Source of the DNA: Variovorax sp. WDL1
GTDB lineage: Bacteria > Pseudomonadota > Gammaproteobacteria > Burkholderiales > Burkholderiaceae_C
NCBI RefSeq assembly: GCF_001541225.1
Contig: NZ_LMTS01000128.1
Location: 1,577-39,741, forward strand
Reading direction: 5' to 3'
Length of the DNA: 38,165 nt
Part shown: one piece after another, positions 1 through 6,978 of the stretch
Layout of the letters: every line of letters starts with the position of its first letter
Position numbering within the stretch: the first letter of the stretch is position 1
Program-made: the position numbers and the translations under genes
The notes under the pieces: generated by a model
The model's input: the letters and a program-made list of their open reading frames with translations, nothing else
Told to the model about the DNA's origin: nothing
The model's database searches: none

Positions 1-55
1 GCCCCACGTCGAATCAGATTGGAACCCGCATGGATGCTGTGGTTCGGCTCCGCCG

Positions 56-131
56 GTGTCCAATATTTTCGAGTCCGGAGCTGCGCTTCCTCCCTTGGGG
101 AACGCCGGACAAAAGGCTGGATATTGGACAC
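56..131. repeat. Inverted repeat beside integrase end, possible att or terminator element
   Basis: An 11-bp perfect inverted repeat, GTGTCCAATAT at 56-66 and ATATTGGACAC at 121-131, encloses about 54 bases and stops two bases short of the integrase stop codon. The position just downstream of an integrase suits an attachment region or a transcript end, but there is no T-run and no second att copy in this window. Bases 1-55 hold no gene that I can support. Confidence 0.35.
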
Positions 132-132
132 G

Positions 133-1200
133 TCAGCGGCCGATTTTCAGCTGGTTCGGAGCTGCGGTTTCGCGCCAGCGGGCCTTGATGTACTTCTCGG
201 TCGTGGCCTTCGACTTGTGCCCGCAGAGCAGCTGGATGGTCTCGATCGGCGTCTTCGCCAGCCACATGTCCGTGGCACCCTTTCCCTTGAGATCCCGGAA
301 CCCGAACGACGGCATGTCCTTGAGCTTAGGCACGGCAGCGCGCACACGGTCCTGCGCCTGCTTCAGCATCGCGCTGATCCCGTCATACGTGTAGGCCTCG
401 CCCTTCAGCGTGTGCACGATCGGCTGCCGCAGGACCGGGACCTCGCCGACGGCCTCGGCCACGATCTCCGCCAGTCGGCCTTCCAGCCCGATGTCGATCT
501 GCCGCTTCGTTTTGCTTTGGATGAAGCGCAGGACCGGCGCGCCGGCCTTGTGGACCAGATTGACAGGCGTCCAGGCGAGCACATCAATCTCCGGGCGCTG
601 CAGCGTGCGGTACACCAGCTCCATCATCAGGCGCACCGGCCTGTTTCCGGCCTCGTACACGGCCAGGTACTCCTCGTCCGTAACATATCGGTCGCGCTCG
701 GTCTCCGCGTTGCGCTGCACGCCGCTGGCGCGCATGCAAGGATTGACCTGCAAGGCGCCCATGTTGCTTCGCAGCATCCAACTCATGCACGAGGAAAGGC
801 AAGCCCGCTCGCGGTTGGCCCGTACGGCGCGCCCTTCCTTGGCGCCGATATCCAGGTAGTCGGACACGTGGTGCGGGCCGACTTCGGTGGGGAGCATGCT
901 GCCGAAGAAGGCCTTCAGCGGAATCACATCGGCCTCGTAGTCCTCCAGCGTGCGCGCTGAGCGCTCCTTCGCGGCGACGAGCTGGCGGAAGTGGATGAGG
1001 AACTGGTCGAGGAACCAAGTCATCGTCCCGTAAGCGCCGGTCGGATCGTTGTAATGGTCCGCCCGCTTCTTGGCGGCGCCGAGATCCTTGCCGACGTTCT
1101 CCCACTTGCCGTTCGGGTGCACGTAGAAGAACGTGCCGCGTCGCAGGTAGAGGCGAGTGCCGGCCAGGCCCTGGCTATCGTCCTTGCGCTTGCGCCCCAC
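133..1200 (-). CDS. int: Tyrosine recombinase (phage integrase)
   Basis: Site-specific recombinase of 355 residues that would integrate and excise the phage genome. An N-terminal AP2-like arm-binding region (about 10-60) and a core-binding SAM-like domain (about 60-155) precede the catalytic domain. Catalytic candidates are Arg202 in the box I position, Lys229 or Lys232, the GH pair at 327-328 and the nucleophile Tyr337 in TTEKY. The usual box II HxxR reads RDLK (302-305), a variant also found in some phage integrases. The ATG start at 1200 lies inside the 3' end of the DUF4224 gene, the usual pairing. It is the last gene of the leftward operon and faces the window edge, where attP would be expected. 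Confidence 0.93.
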   Translation of the reverse strand: MGRKRKDDSQGLAGTRLYLRRGTFFYVHPNGKWENVGKDLGAAKKRADHYNDPTGAYGTMTWFLDQFLIHFRQLVAAKERSARTLEDYEADVIPLKAFFGSMLPTEVGPHHVSDYLDIGAKEGRAVRANRERACLSSCMSWMLRSNMGALQVNPCMRASGVQRNAETERDRYVTDEEYLAVYEAGNRPVRLMMELVYRTLQRPEIDVLAWTPVNLVHKAGAPVLRFIQSKTKRQIDIGLEGRLAEIVAEAVGEVPVLRQPIVHTLKGEAYTYDGISAMLKQAQDRVRAAVPKLKDMPSFGFRDLKGKGATDMWLAKTPIETIQLLCGHKSKATTEKYIKARWRETAAPNQLKIGR

Positions 1201-1456
1201 GCTTGCCTCCTCGGATGAGCTTCAGCAGGGCGGCGCGGTCTGGCTGCCCGGAGCCGGCATTCTGCGCCTGCTCCGGCTGACGCCCGACCAGAACGCGCTC
1301 GAACTCGCCGCGGGCCACCAGAGGGCGGCCATTGGGCTTGCGCTTCACGATCAGGCCCTGCCGGCACAGGAAGCGGACCTGGGCGGCGGGCTGCTCGAGC
1401 GGCGCGCAGATCTCGGCGATCTCGGCGTCGGAGAGGAATGGCGAGTGGCTGCTCAT
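1175..1456 (-). CDS. DUF4224 domain protein
   Basis: Small protein of 93 residues starting MSSHSPFLSDAEIAEI, with a QPAAQVRFLCRQGL segment and KRKPNGRPLV. This is the pattern of DUF4224, a short helix-turn-helix-like domain found immediately upstream of phage tyrosine integrases. It overlaps the integrase start by 26 bases, so the two are translationally coupled and probably work together; an excisionase or integrase-accessory role is an inference from position. The start is the ATG at 1456, which overlaps the stop of the preceding gene as ATGA. The open frame extends upstream but loses protein-like composition there. Confidence 0.8.
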   Translation of the reverse strand: MSSHSPFLSDAEIAEICAPLEQPAAQVRFLCRQGLIVKRKPNGRPLVARGEFERVLVGRQPEQAQNAGSGQPDRAALLKLIRGGKRGAQAQGR

Positions 1457-1698
1457 GTGGGCCTCGCGTCGGATTGTGCGGCTGCTGGCTCGATCGCGTC
1501 GGCCTCGCCGGTCTCCAGCGACTCGAGCTCTGGAACCACGAACTGAGCTGTGGGGGCGTACATCTTTCGCCAGACATCTCCGTAGGCCTTCACGACCTGC
1601 ACGTGGTCGCAATAGGGGTGCTCGACCATGACGCGCCCGAGGTGCTCTGCTGCGCCGCGGAGGATCTCCATCACCTGGTCGAAAGTGGGGGCGGTCAT
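1453..1698 (-). CDS. Hypothetical phage protein, 81 aa
   Basis: Unrecognised small acidic protein starting MTAPTFDQVMEILRGAAEHLG. The start at 1698 forms an ATGA overlap with the upstream stop, which is preferred over an ATG 15 bases further upstream inside the preceding gene. The end overlaps the DUF4224 start, also as ATGA. The N-terminal two thirds look helical and the last 20 residues are acidic and low complexity. No catalytic motif or membrane segment is visible. It sits in the tightly packed leftward early operon, so it is probably an accessory early protein. Confidence 0.65.
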   Translation of the reverse strand: MTAPTFDQVMEILRGAAEHLGRVMVEHPYCDHVQVVKAYGDVWRKMYAPTAQFVVPELESLETGEADAIEPAAAQSDARPT

Positions 1699-1895
1699 GG
1701 GCGTACCTTCCACTTGCCGGTCGTGATGTCAAAGTCGCGCAGTTCGCGCTTGAGGTCAGCGAGGATCCCCGGGTCAACGGCAGCAATGCGAAGGCGCCCT
1801 CGCATCAGCTTTGCCAGTTGCCTGGCCGCGTTGTCGCCCTGGTCGATCGTGGTTTTGGCTTCATCGACGGCCTGCCGGAAGTCGTTCCAGTTCAT
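1695..1895 (-). CDS. Hypothetical phage protein, 66 aa
   Basis: Short basic protein starting MNWNDFRQAVDEAKTTIDQG, predicted mostly helical. The start at 1895 is supported by a GGAGAG ribosome site a few bases upstream and by the ATGA overlap with the preceding gene's stop. It ends with an ATGA overlap to the next gene. I do not recognise a family. Helical basic composition would allow nucleic-acid or protein binding, but nothing in the sequence proves it. Confidence 0.65.
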   Translation of the reverse strand: MNWNDFRQAVDEAKTTIDQGDNAARQLAKLMRGRLRIAAVDPGILADLKRELRDFDITTGKWKVRP

Positions 1896-2116
1896 AGGTC
1901 TCTCCAGGTGATGCAGCCCGCGCTGGAGCAGCGGCCGCTTGTGCGGCCATCGGCCGACACGTTGAACTTGAGGACGCCCTGGCACTTAGTGCAGTGCATG
2001 GTGCTGCGCACGGGCGCCGCGGGCCGGAAGTCAGGGGCGGGGCAGTGCTCGGTGCGCACCGCGGCCATGGCGCGCGCGGTAGCGCTGGCCAGGGCGGAGA
2101 AGTGCTGTGTCGTCAC
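1892..2116 (-). CDS. Small zinc-finger-like protein, 74 aa
   Basis: The C-terminal half carries CTKC and, about 20 residues later, CSSAGC, a four-cysteine pattern typical of a zinc ribbon or of the RNA polymerase/TFIIS-type beta finger seen in many short phage proteins. The N-terminal 30 residues are unremarkable. Coupled by ATGA overlaps at both ends (1892-1895 and 2113-2116). Function unknown; binding to nucleic acid or to a polymerase is a reasonable inference only. Confidence 0.6.
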   Translation of the reverse strand: MTTQHFSALASATARAMAAVRTEHCPAPDFRPAAPVRSTMHCTKCQGVLKFNVSADGRTSGRCSSAGCITWRDL

Positions 2117-2373
2117 AGATCGTCCTCCGGCGGCGGCTGCATGCCATGGCTGCAGTTCTCGCGGCAGTCGGCGTGGCCAGGGCCACCGGGCGCGCCGTAG
2201 TCGTACTCGCCAGACGCCAGATCAACGTAGACAGCTTGGGAACAGAGTGCCCAGCCGATCGGGCACGGCCGTCCGCCTTCGAAGTGCCAGATCCGGCCAC
2301 CGTGAAGGCGGCCTTCCTCGCCGGCGAGATGGCGGGCGCCGTCGATCAACTGCTCGAGCGTGGCGAACGTCAC
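2113..2373 (-). CDS. Hypothetical phage protein with GTG start, 86 aa
   Basis: Start chosen at the GTG at 2373, which overlaps the upstream stop as GTGA and has a strong AAGGAG site five to six bases before it. The in-frame ATG at 2400 lacks this support. The protein begins MTFATLEQLIDGARHLAGEEG and contains a central GGRPCPIGWALC segment and three further cysteines or histidines near the end (HADCRENCSHG), which could bind metal. No known family recognised. Confidence 0.6.
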   Translation of the reverse strand: MTFATLEQLIDGARHLAGEEGRLHGGRIWHFEGGRPCPIGWALCSQAVYVDLASGEYDYGAPGGPGHADCRENCSHGMQPPPEDDL

Positions 2374-2672
2374 GTGATCTCCTTCCCGCAGCAGTCGCAC
2401 TGGTTCGTGCCGAGCTCCTCGGGGCTGTGCACCGATTCGCAGATGCAGTAGTACTCGTCGTACTCGTCGGGATCGCCCAGGAGTTCCTCGCCGTCGTCCA
2501 AGTCCGCGCCTTCACGCCAGGCAGCGCGATCTTCGAGTTCGGCTCGGTAATCTCGCTCCGCCAACTCCTCGGCCGCTTCCTCCGGGCTGATGTCGGCGCG
2601 CAGCTGCTCGCGGCGCAGGCGTTCCATGTCGGCTTCGTGCGCCAGGTCGCGCTCTTCGGGTTGAGTGCTCAT
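2370..2672 (-). CDS. Hypothetical acidic protein with C-terminal cysteine cluster, 100 aa
   Basis: Begins MSTQPEERDLAHEADMERL; the first 60 residues are strongly charged and likely helical, followed by an acidic segment (about 60-75) and a cysteine-rich tail with CIC and CDCCGKEI, likely a metal-binding knuckle. The start at 2672 overlaps the DUF1643 gene stop as ATGA and has a GGAGGG ribosome site. The open frame continues upstream, antisense to nothing useful and with arginine-rich artefact composition, so it was trimmed. Role unknown. Confidence 0.62.
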   Translation of the reverse strand: MSTQPEERDLAHEADMERLRREQLRADISPEEAAEELAERDYRAELEDRAAWREGADLDDGEELLGDPDEYDEYYCICESVHSPEELGTNQCDCCGKEIT

Positions 2673-3187
2673 TGAGCTGCGCCCTCCATCGCTTCCTGGA
2701 TGGCGCCGGCCGTGAAGGGCATCAGCCTGCAGCTGCTCGGCAGCATCAGCGGGTGCTGCGGGTAGCCGCTGCGCGTGATGCGCAGGCACATGGGCTGCAC
2801 GCCCTGGGTCCGGATGAGCGGCAGCACGAGCTGCGGCCGCTCCAGGCCCGCGACGTTCGAACCCCATGCCAAGCACACCGCGCCGGCGCCGCGCACGGCG
2901 TCGACGATGTGAGCATCGTTGTCGGGGCCGACGGGGTAGCCCGCGCGCCGCAGGTCCTCGGGCTTCGTCGCGCGGAAGGCGAAGAGGTTCACGACCTCGA
3001 TGCCGCCGAAGGCATGCTCCTGCGCGAACCGGACGCAGCGGCGGATCGTCGCGTCATCCTCGTTCGCATCGGCCGTCGACGGGTTGAGCATGATGAACAC
3101 CAGCGGGCGGGTATCCGGGTGCATCCAGGCGCGGCCGAGCCGGTACCGGAACTTTCCGCAGGGTGAGATCTGGGCGGAGCGCTTCAT
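2669..3187 (-). CDS. DUF1643 domain protein
   Basis: 172 residues matching the DUF1643 pattern: an early YRLGRAW segment, then FIMLNPSTADANEDDATIRRC (about 31-51), a central VVNLFAFRAT and a LAWG segment. The family occurs widely in phages and bacteria and is uncharacterised; its conserved NPSTA-DD-TIRRC core suggests an enzyme or nucleotide-binding fold, though no reaction is established. The start at 3187 overlaps the ASCH gene stop as ATGA. Neighbouring ASCH and methyltransferase genes hint at a nucleic-acid or nucleotide-related job. Confidence 0.85.
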   Translation of the reverse strand: MKRSAQISPCGKFRYRLGRAWMHPDTRPLVFIMLNPSTADANEDDATIRRCVRFAQEHAFGGIEVVNLFAFRATKPEDLRRAGYPVGPDNDAHIVDAVRGAGAVCLAWGSNVAGLERPQLVLPLIRTQGVQPMCLRITRSGYPQHPLMLPSSCRLMPFTAGAIQEAMEGAAQ

Positions 3188-3561
3188 GGCGAGACCTCGA
3201 AGAAGCCCAGCGCGCCCTTCAGCGGCCGGAAGGGGAGGGTCTGGGCGTTGGCCAGCACGAAGCCTACGGCGCCCATGTACCAGGGCGATGTGCTGTCGGT
3301 GACGCAGTCGACGATGTCAACCTGGCCGACGATGCCTCCACGCTCGAGGTCTTCAAACGGGGGAAGGTGCGGCCGCGTGGCGGCCGGCAGGCTGGTCACC
3401 AGGAACATCACCACCTCCTGGTACTCGCGCCGGGTCATGCCCTGGCTGGCGTGCACAAGGATCGTCCCGCGCTGGCGGGTGCTCCACGTGCGGTTCTCGA
3501 TGTCCTTGAAGCCGTTGACGATGAGCCAAGCCCAGGGCTGGCGGACAGAAAGCGCCTTCAT
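3184..3561 (-). CDS. ASCH domain protein
   Basis: 125 residues with the ASCH signature: MKALSVRQPWAWLIVNGFKDIENRTW at the start, a central GTILVHAS, GGIVGQVDIVDC and a C-terminal GALGFFEV. ASCH domains are PUA-like beta-barrels that bind RNA; some bacterial members hydrolyse modified cytidines such as N4-acetylcytidine. The QPW and ENRTW motifs are intact. The start at 3561 overlaps the preceding stop as ATGA. The substrate is unknown; an RNA- or nucleoside-directed function is inferred from the family. Confidence 0.88.
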   Translation of the reverse strand: MKALSVRQPWAWLIVNGFKDIENRTWSTRQRGTILVHASQGMTRREYQEVVMFLVTSLPAATRPHLPPFEDLERGGIVGQVDIVDCVTDSTSPWYMGAVGFVLANAQTLPFRPLKGALGFFEVSP

Positions 3562-3845
3562 GCTGCCTCCCTCGGCCCGAGGTGCTCATCGATCGCGCGG
3601 CACAGCGCCACCCGGAGGTCGCTCTGCGCGATCTTGGCGCCCAGCGGCTCGACGGTGCTCCAGTGCCCGATCAGGCGCTGCAGCTTCATGTCGCACCGGA
3701 TCTTCACGCCGCGGTAGGTCCACAGGTTGACCCCGCAGGGCTGCATCATGAAGCTGTCGGCGGTCTGGGCTGGCTGGGCGGCCTGTTGCGGCTGCGGCGG
3801 TACCGGCGCGGCGTCCTCGCCGAAGAGGTCGAACGTTTCGCTCAT
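3558..3845 (-). CDS. Hypothetical phage protein, 95 aa
   Basis: Begins MSETFDLFGEDAAPVPPQPQQ, with a proline/glutamine/alanine-rich linker (about 15-32) followed by a compact basic part containing CGVNLWTYRGVKIRC and a C-terminal helix. GGAG lies eight bases before the ATG at 3845. The leader sequence GGAG-N6-CAGTATGAGC is nearly repeated at the start of the truncated Gp37-like gene at 4663. The next open frame upstream on this strand is only the antisense of the plus-strand gene at 3875-4501. Function unknown. Confidence 0.65.
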   Translation of the reverse strand: MSETFDLFGEDAAPVPPQPQQAAQPAQTADSFMMQPCGVNLWTYRGVKIRCDMKLQRLIGHWSTVEPLGAKIAQSDLRVALCRAIDEHLGPREAA

Positions 3846-3874
3846 ACTGCGAACTCCAAACAATGGAGGTGGAG

Positions 3875-4501
3875 ATGTGGAAGCGTGTTGCGGTGGCGGC
3901 CACTGTCGGTGTGACCTTGGGCGCGCTGATCGCGCTCGGTGTGCTGCTGGACTTGAAAGCCTCGGACTGGGCTGCTTGGGTGCAGGCGATCGGATCTATA
4001 GGTGCCATCATCGGAGCGTTCTTCTTGGCGACCTTGCAAGTGAGCAGCGCACGCACTCAGGCCATAGAAGTCGAGCACCGCCGCCTGATACGGCGACACA
4101 ACGCGATCTCCGCAATCGGAGCCTTTGCAGAGAAAACGGTAAGAAGGGTTTGTGCGGCAGCGCAGTTGTTCTGTGATGCGCAAGGGGAATTCGTGTGGCG
4201 GTCTGACCTCGATTTCCTCCAACTGGCGCGTGACGAGTTGGAAACACTGAGAAGCACTGACCTTGAGTCCTTTCACCTCGTCCGTGGCATTCGGCGCTTG
4301 GCCGTTTCTGTCGACGTATGTATCAGGATGGACGAGGCACTCGTCGATGGCCTTGCTGACTCGAGTGACTATGGCTTCTGGAGCACGGAAGCCGCGAACG
4401 CCGCGGCCAATGCGGCTGGGGCTCTGCAAGACATTGAACAAGCGATCACCGAGTTTCGGGAAGACCCAGAGATTGCGCTGCCACCTTTCTCCCTCAAGTG
4501 A
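3875..4501 (+). CDS. Two-TM membrane protein, plus-strand cargo gene
   Basis: 208 residues if started at the ATG at 3875, which has GGAGG five bases upstream; an ATG at 3863 would add MEVE. Two membrane segments follow: about 5-26 (AVAATVGVTLGALIALGVLL) and about 31-53 (WAAWVQAIGSIGAIIGAFFL). The soluble remainder is charged and helical, likely cytoplasmic. Two-TM heads of this DWAAWVQAIGS type occur in small bacterial and phage proteins of unknown function. It reads against the leftward operon, has lower GC than its neighbours, and occupies the place of the missing part of a Gp37-like gene, so it looks like a prophage-expressed moron. Superinfection exclusion is possible but unproven. Confidence 0.72.
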   Translation: MWKRVAVAATVGVTLGALIALGVLLDLKASDWAAWVQAIGSIGAIIGAFFLATLQVSSARTQAIEVEHRRLIRRHNAISAIGAFAEKTVRRVCAAAQLFCDAQGEFVWRSDLDFLQLARDELETLRSTDLESFHLVRGIRRLAVSVDVCIRMDEALVDGLADSSDYGFWSTEAANAAANAAGALQDIEQAITEFREDPEIALPPFSLK

Positions 4502-4561
4502 AGCTGGCATGATTTCAGCTCTCACCAGGATGGCAACGCCCAGCGTGCGCGAGGGGGTGCC

Positions 4562-4663
4562 GCGCTCGGCGTAGCAGTGGTCGCAGGCGGGGGAAACCTT
4601 CGGGCGGCCGATCCACGGATTGAACGTGTCATCGGTCCATTCGATCTTGCTGTTCGCGCTCAT
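4562..4663 (-). pseudogene. Truncated Gp37/Gp68-family (DUF5131) gene, N-terminal fragment
   Basis: The 34 codons from the ATG at 4663 encode MSANSKIEWTDDTFNPWIG followed by KVSPACDHCYAER, the well-conserved N-terminus of phage Gp37/Gp68 (DUF5131) proteins, which are normally about 200-300 residues with a cysteine motif of radical-SAM-like appearance. Homology stops after CYAER. The frame stays open to 3842, but that stretch is simply the antisense of the plus-strand gene at 3875-4501. In WIGR the usual WxGC cysteine is arginine. I read it as a remnant left when the cargo gene replaced the rest. Confidence 0.7.
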
Positions 4664-4680
4664 ACTGCTGGCTCCGATTG

Positions 4681-4941
4681 ATGGGGATGGACATGGCACT
4701 GGAAGACATGCACGACGTCTTGGTGGATCACCTGAAGGCACAAGGGGCCCTGCAATTCGCAATCGACTGCTGGGAGAACCTCTGGTGGCAGGCTCACAAC
4801 GTCCCGGACGCGCCACTTCCGTGCCCGAACTGCTTTCTCGAAGGCCGTGTGGAACGTCTGGTGCCGCTTGAACGCACTGGTGCGCTCGGCGCCGTCCGGT
4901 GTGACGCCTGCAAGGCAGAGTTCGAGTTTCCTCGCGGGTGA
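4681..4941 (+). CDS. Small zinc-ribbon protein, plus-strand cargo gene
   Basis: 86 residues from the ATG at 4681; in-frame ATGs at 4687 and 4693 are also possible, the latter preceded by GGGGATGG. The N-terminal half is helical (MHDVLVDHLKAQGALQFAIDCWENLW), and the C-terminal half has CPNC and, 24 residues later, CDAC, a clear zinc ribbon ending in FEFPRG. Codon third positions are GC-rich, as expected of a real gene here. It lies exactly in the gap between the methyltransferase stop (4944, minus strand) and the truncated Gp37-like start (4663), oriented against the operon. Its start region resembles that of the gene at 3875. Function unknown. Confidence 0.65.
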   Translation: MGMDMALEDMHDVLVDHLKAQGALQFAIDCWENLWWQAHNVPDAPLPCPNCFLEGRVERLVPLERTGALGAVRCDACKAEFEFPRG

Positions 4942-4943
4942 CA

Positions 4944-5861
4944 TCACGCGGCCCTCTGCAGTGCGGCGATCACGTCGCGTGCCACTGGCGGGCACACGGC
5001 ATTGCCGAGCATGTGCACGGCCTGCCGGTGTTGCGCCGGCAGACGGTAGGTGTCGGGGAAGCCCATCGCGCCGCGGTTCTCCTCTGCGGTCAGCATGCGC
5101 ATGCGGTCACCGTCGACCACGGCCCAGCGGTCAAGCGTGGTGATGGTTCCGATCGGGCGGGATAGGCACCGGCCGGTCAGCCCGGAGCCGCTGCCGTAGT
5201 AGGGCATCAGGAACTGGCGGCCGTGGCGCGCGCGACCCGCGGCCACCCTGGCCAGCGTGGCGGGGGAGCGGCCCGGCCGGTTGATCGGCGACCAGGTGCC
5301 GCGGTCGAAGCGGATGAACGACTCGGCGCCGACGTGTGCGCGCGGCTCGATCTGCAGGTGGAGAGGATGCTTGCTGCGCGTGCAGACAATGAACAGGCGG
5401 CGGCGGTGTTGCGGCACCCCATGGTCGGCCGAGTCGATCACGTGCGGCGCCAGCGCGTAACCGAGTGCCTGCATCGCGCTGCACCAGGCTGGGAATAGGG
5501 TCCACTTGGCGAAGTCGATGACGTTTTCGACCAGCACCGCGGCCGGACGATGGCACTCAGCTGCAGATACAACGGCCCATGCCGTGCTGCGCTGGGCGTC
5601 GTGGTGCGGCTTCTCCTTGCCGCGGGCCTTACTGTGGCCCTGGCACGCGGGGGAGGCCAGCAGCAGGTCATGAGTTGGCACCTCGCGCCAATCTGCCTGC
5701 TGCAGGTCCTGGCAGGCGTGCGCCGTGCCTGGATGATTCGCCGCGTGCACGTCGACCGCGGCTTGCCAGTGGTTGGCCGCCCAGACGACGTGGACGCCCG
5801 CGTCCTCTGCGCCTTCGGTGAAGCCGCCGGCTCCCGCGAAGAGGTCGATCGCGGTGTTCAT
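4944..5861 (-). CDS. DNA cytosine-C5 methyltransferase
   Basis: 305-residue Dcm-type enzyme that would methylate C5 of cytosine in a short DNA site. Motif I is DLFAGAGGFTEG (7-18), motif IV holds the catalytic Cys73 in SPACQGHS (usually PPCQ, so one proline is replaced by alanine), ENV is at 112-114, QHRRR at 151-155, and motif X GNAVCPPVA is near the C-terminus. The short span between motifs VIII and X is the target recognition region. No restriction endonuclease is adjacent, so it is an orphan methyltransferase, probably protecting phage DNA. The start at 5861 overlaps a micro-gene stop as ATGA. Confidence 0.93.
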   Translation of the reverse strand: MNTAIDLFAGAGGFTEGAEDAGVHVVWAANHWQAAVDVHAANHPGTAHACQDLQQADWREVPTHDLLLASPACQGHSKARGKEKPHHDAQRSTAWAVVSAAECHRPAAVLVENVIDFAKWTLFPAWCSAMQALGYALAPHVIDSADHGVPQHRRRLFIVCTRSKHPLHLQIEPRAHVGAESFIRFDRGTWSPINRPGRSPATLARVAAGRARHGRQFLMPYYGSGSGLTGRCLSRPIGTITTLDRWAVVDGDRMRMLTAEENRGAMGFPDTYRLPAQHRQAVHMLGNAVCPPVARDVIAALQRAA

Positions 5862-5932
5862 GCGGTCGTGCCCTCCGCGTCCTGGCCAGCCAGCTCGAGC
5901 GCGGCGCGTACCTTGTCCTTGGACATGATCAT
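5858..5932 (-). CDS. Micro-ORF, 24 aa, coupled on both sides
   Basis: Encodes MIMSKDKVRAALELAGQDAEG plus three residues. It bridges two genes exactly: the ATG at 5932 overlaps the upstream stop as ATGA, and its TGA overlaps the methyltransferase ATG, again as ATGA. The sequence is a single basic-then-acidic helix. It may be a real peptide, or only a translation bridge that keeps ribosomes moving into the methyltransferase gene. An internal ATG at 5926 is an alternative start. Confidence 0.45.
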   Translation of the reverse strand: MIMSKDKVRAALELAGQDAEGTTA

Positions 5933-6621
5933 TCCGTGCCGCCGTCGCTGTCCGGGTCGGAGTCGTCGTCAGCATCCGGACCATCGGCCTCGGTGCCGCC
6001 GTGCTGGGCCGCGAAGATGTCGCCCGCGTCCTTCTGCTGCTCTGCATCGGCCGGCGGGGTTGGCGTGTCGGGCTTGCCCGCGCGGTAGCCCTTCTTCACC
6101 GGCAGGAGCTCGGCCGGCGCCAGCAGCTTCATGTAGATCTCGCCCTCGGACGCCAGGCCCGACAGCTCGCCATAGACATCGTTGTCCTGCAGCTCTTCGC
6201 CGTTGTACTGGATGGTGCCCATCACCGTGACGCTGCCGCCCTCGCTGAGCTCGTAGTGCAGGTTGGCCAGCACCACGTCGGTAAAGTCCGCGTGGTCGCC
6301 ATCGGTGCCCCAGTCCCAGATGAAGCGGTAGCCGCGGAACTTCTCGCCCTTGCCGTAGGCGTAGGCCAGAGGCAGCTTCGGGTACCGCAGGTTCGGCATT
6401 GGAATCACCATGCCGGGGAGCGGCTCCTGGCCGGCGGTCAGTGCCTTGTTGAAGTAGTGGTGTGCGCGCAGGCCCGGCTCAATCAGGTCGAGCAGCGTGT
6501 TCTCGCCCGTCAATGAAAAGGCAAGGTCGATGGCGCGCACGCGTTCATCGCCGTGCAGCTCGCGGCGCGGGTTGGCGTTGGTGATCAGCACCTGGGTCAG
6601 GTTTTCAAGTTGGAACGGCAT
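5929..6621 (-). CDS. Conserved phage protein, 230 aa, unknown function
   Basis: Begins MPFQLENLTQVLITNANPRRELHGDERVRA. The main body (1-185) is a mixed alpha/beta protein with aromatic-rich segments (KGEKFRGYRFIWDWG and LANLHYELSEGGSVTVMGTIQYNG), followed by an acidic aspartate/serine/glycine tail (about 190-230), as in some single-strand-DNA-binding proteins. The tail and the neighbouring recombination genes make a DNA-binding role plausible, but I do not recognise the family. GGAAGAA lies before the start codon. Confidence 0.72.
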   Translation of the reverse strand: MPFQLENLTQVLITNANPRRELHGDERVRAIDLAFSLTGENTLLDLIEPGLRAHHYFNKALTAGQEPLPGMVIPMPNLRYPKLPLAYAYGKGEKFRGYRFIWDWGTDGDHADFTDVVLANLHYELSEGGSVTVMGTIQYNGEELQDNDVYGELSGLASEGEIYMKLLAPAELLPVKKGYRAGKPDTPTPPADAEQQKDAGDIFAAQHGGTEADGPDADDDSDPDSDGGTE

Positions 6622-6650
6622 GGTTCTTCCGGTCGTGGTGATGGGCGAGC

Positions 6651-6875
6651 TCAGCGGGCGGCCCTGGCCGCGCGGTACTGCTCTTCGGTGATCTGGTCGA
6701 CGCACGCCCGGCGCGGCTTGTCGGCGTCCTGCTTGGCGTTCACGTCTGTGGCGGCTTTCTTCTGGGCAGCGATGTAGCGCTCGGCATCCCAGACGCGATG
6801 CGAGGCGACGTAGCTCTTGCCGTCGACCGTGGTGTGGCGCAGGAAGATGTCGCGCGTGATGATGGTTCCCGTCAT
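6651..6875 (-). CDS. Hypothetical phage protein, 74 aa
   Basis: Begins MTGTIITRDIFLRHTTVDGKSYVASHRVWD; the first 30 residues look like a small beta sheet and the rest is a basic helix (AERYIAAQKKAATDVNAKQ). The start at 6875 is preceded by a weak GAAG. About 100 bases separate it from the exonuclease gene stop at 6979, the longest gap in this part of the operon, and I see no convincing promoter there. Function unknown. Confidence 0.6.
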   Translation of the reverse strand: MTGTIITRDIFLRHTTVDGKSYVASHRVWDAERYIAAQKKAATDVNAKQDADKPRRACVDQITEEQYRAARAAR

Positions 6876-6978
6876 GGTGTTGCTTCTTCGAGGGAGTGAG
6901 AGGTGGGCCGGGGCGACTACTAAACGCCGGGCGCTCGGCTGAATTACTTCCTTGCGCCCTGCTCCGGCCCGAAACTGG

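Noticed and set aside
34..62. Degenerate T-arm-like GGTTCGGCTCC followed by TCCA, suggesting a tRNA 3' end as att site
   Set aside because: The invariant A in the T loop is missing and the stem pairs poorly; nothing of the rest of a tRNA is visible.
3842..4561. Continuation of the Gp37-like frame for more than 200 codons on the minus strand
   Set aside because: It is antisense to the plus gene at 3875-4501, has no family pattern after CYAER, and the plus gene has a good ribosome site and membrane segments.
4660..4944. Minus-strand 94-codon frame after the methyltransferase stop with neat coupled ends
   Set aside because: The plus-strand frame 4681-4941 has a zinc ribbon and gene-like codon use; the minus product looks like its antisense.
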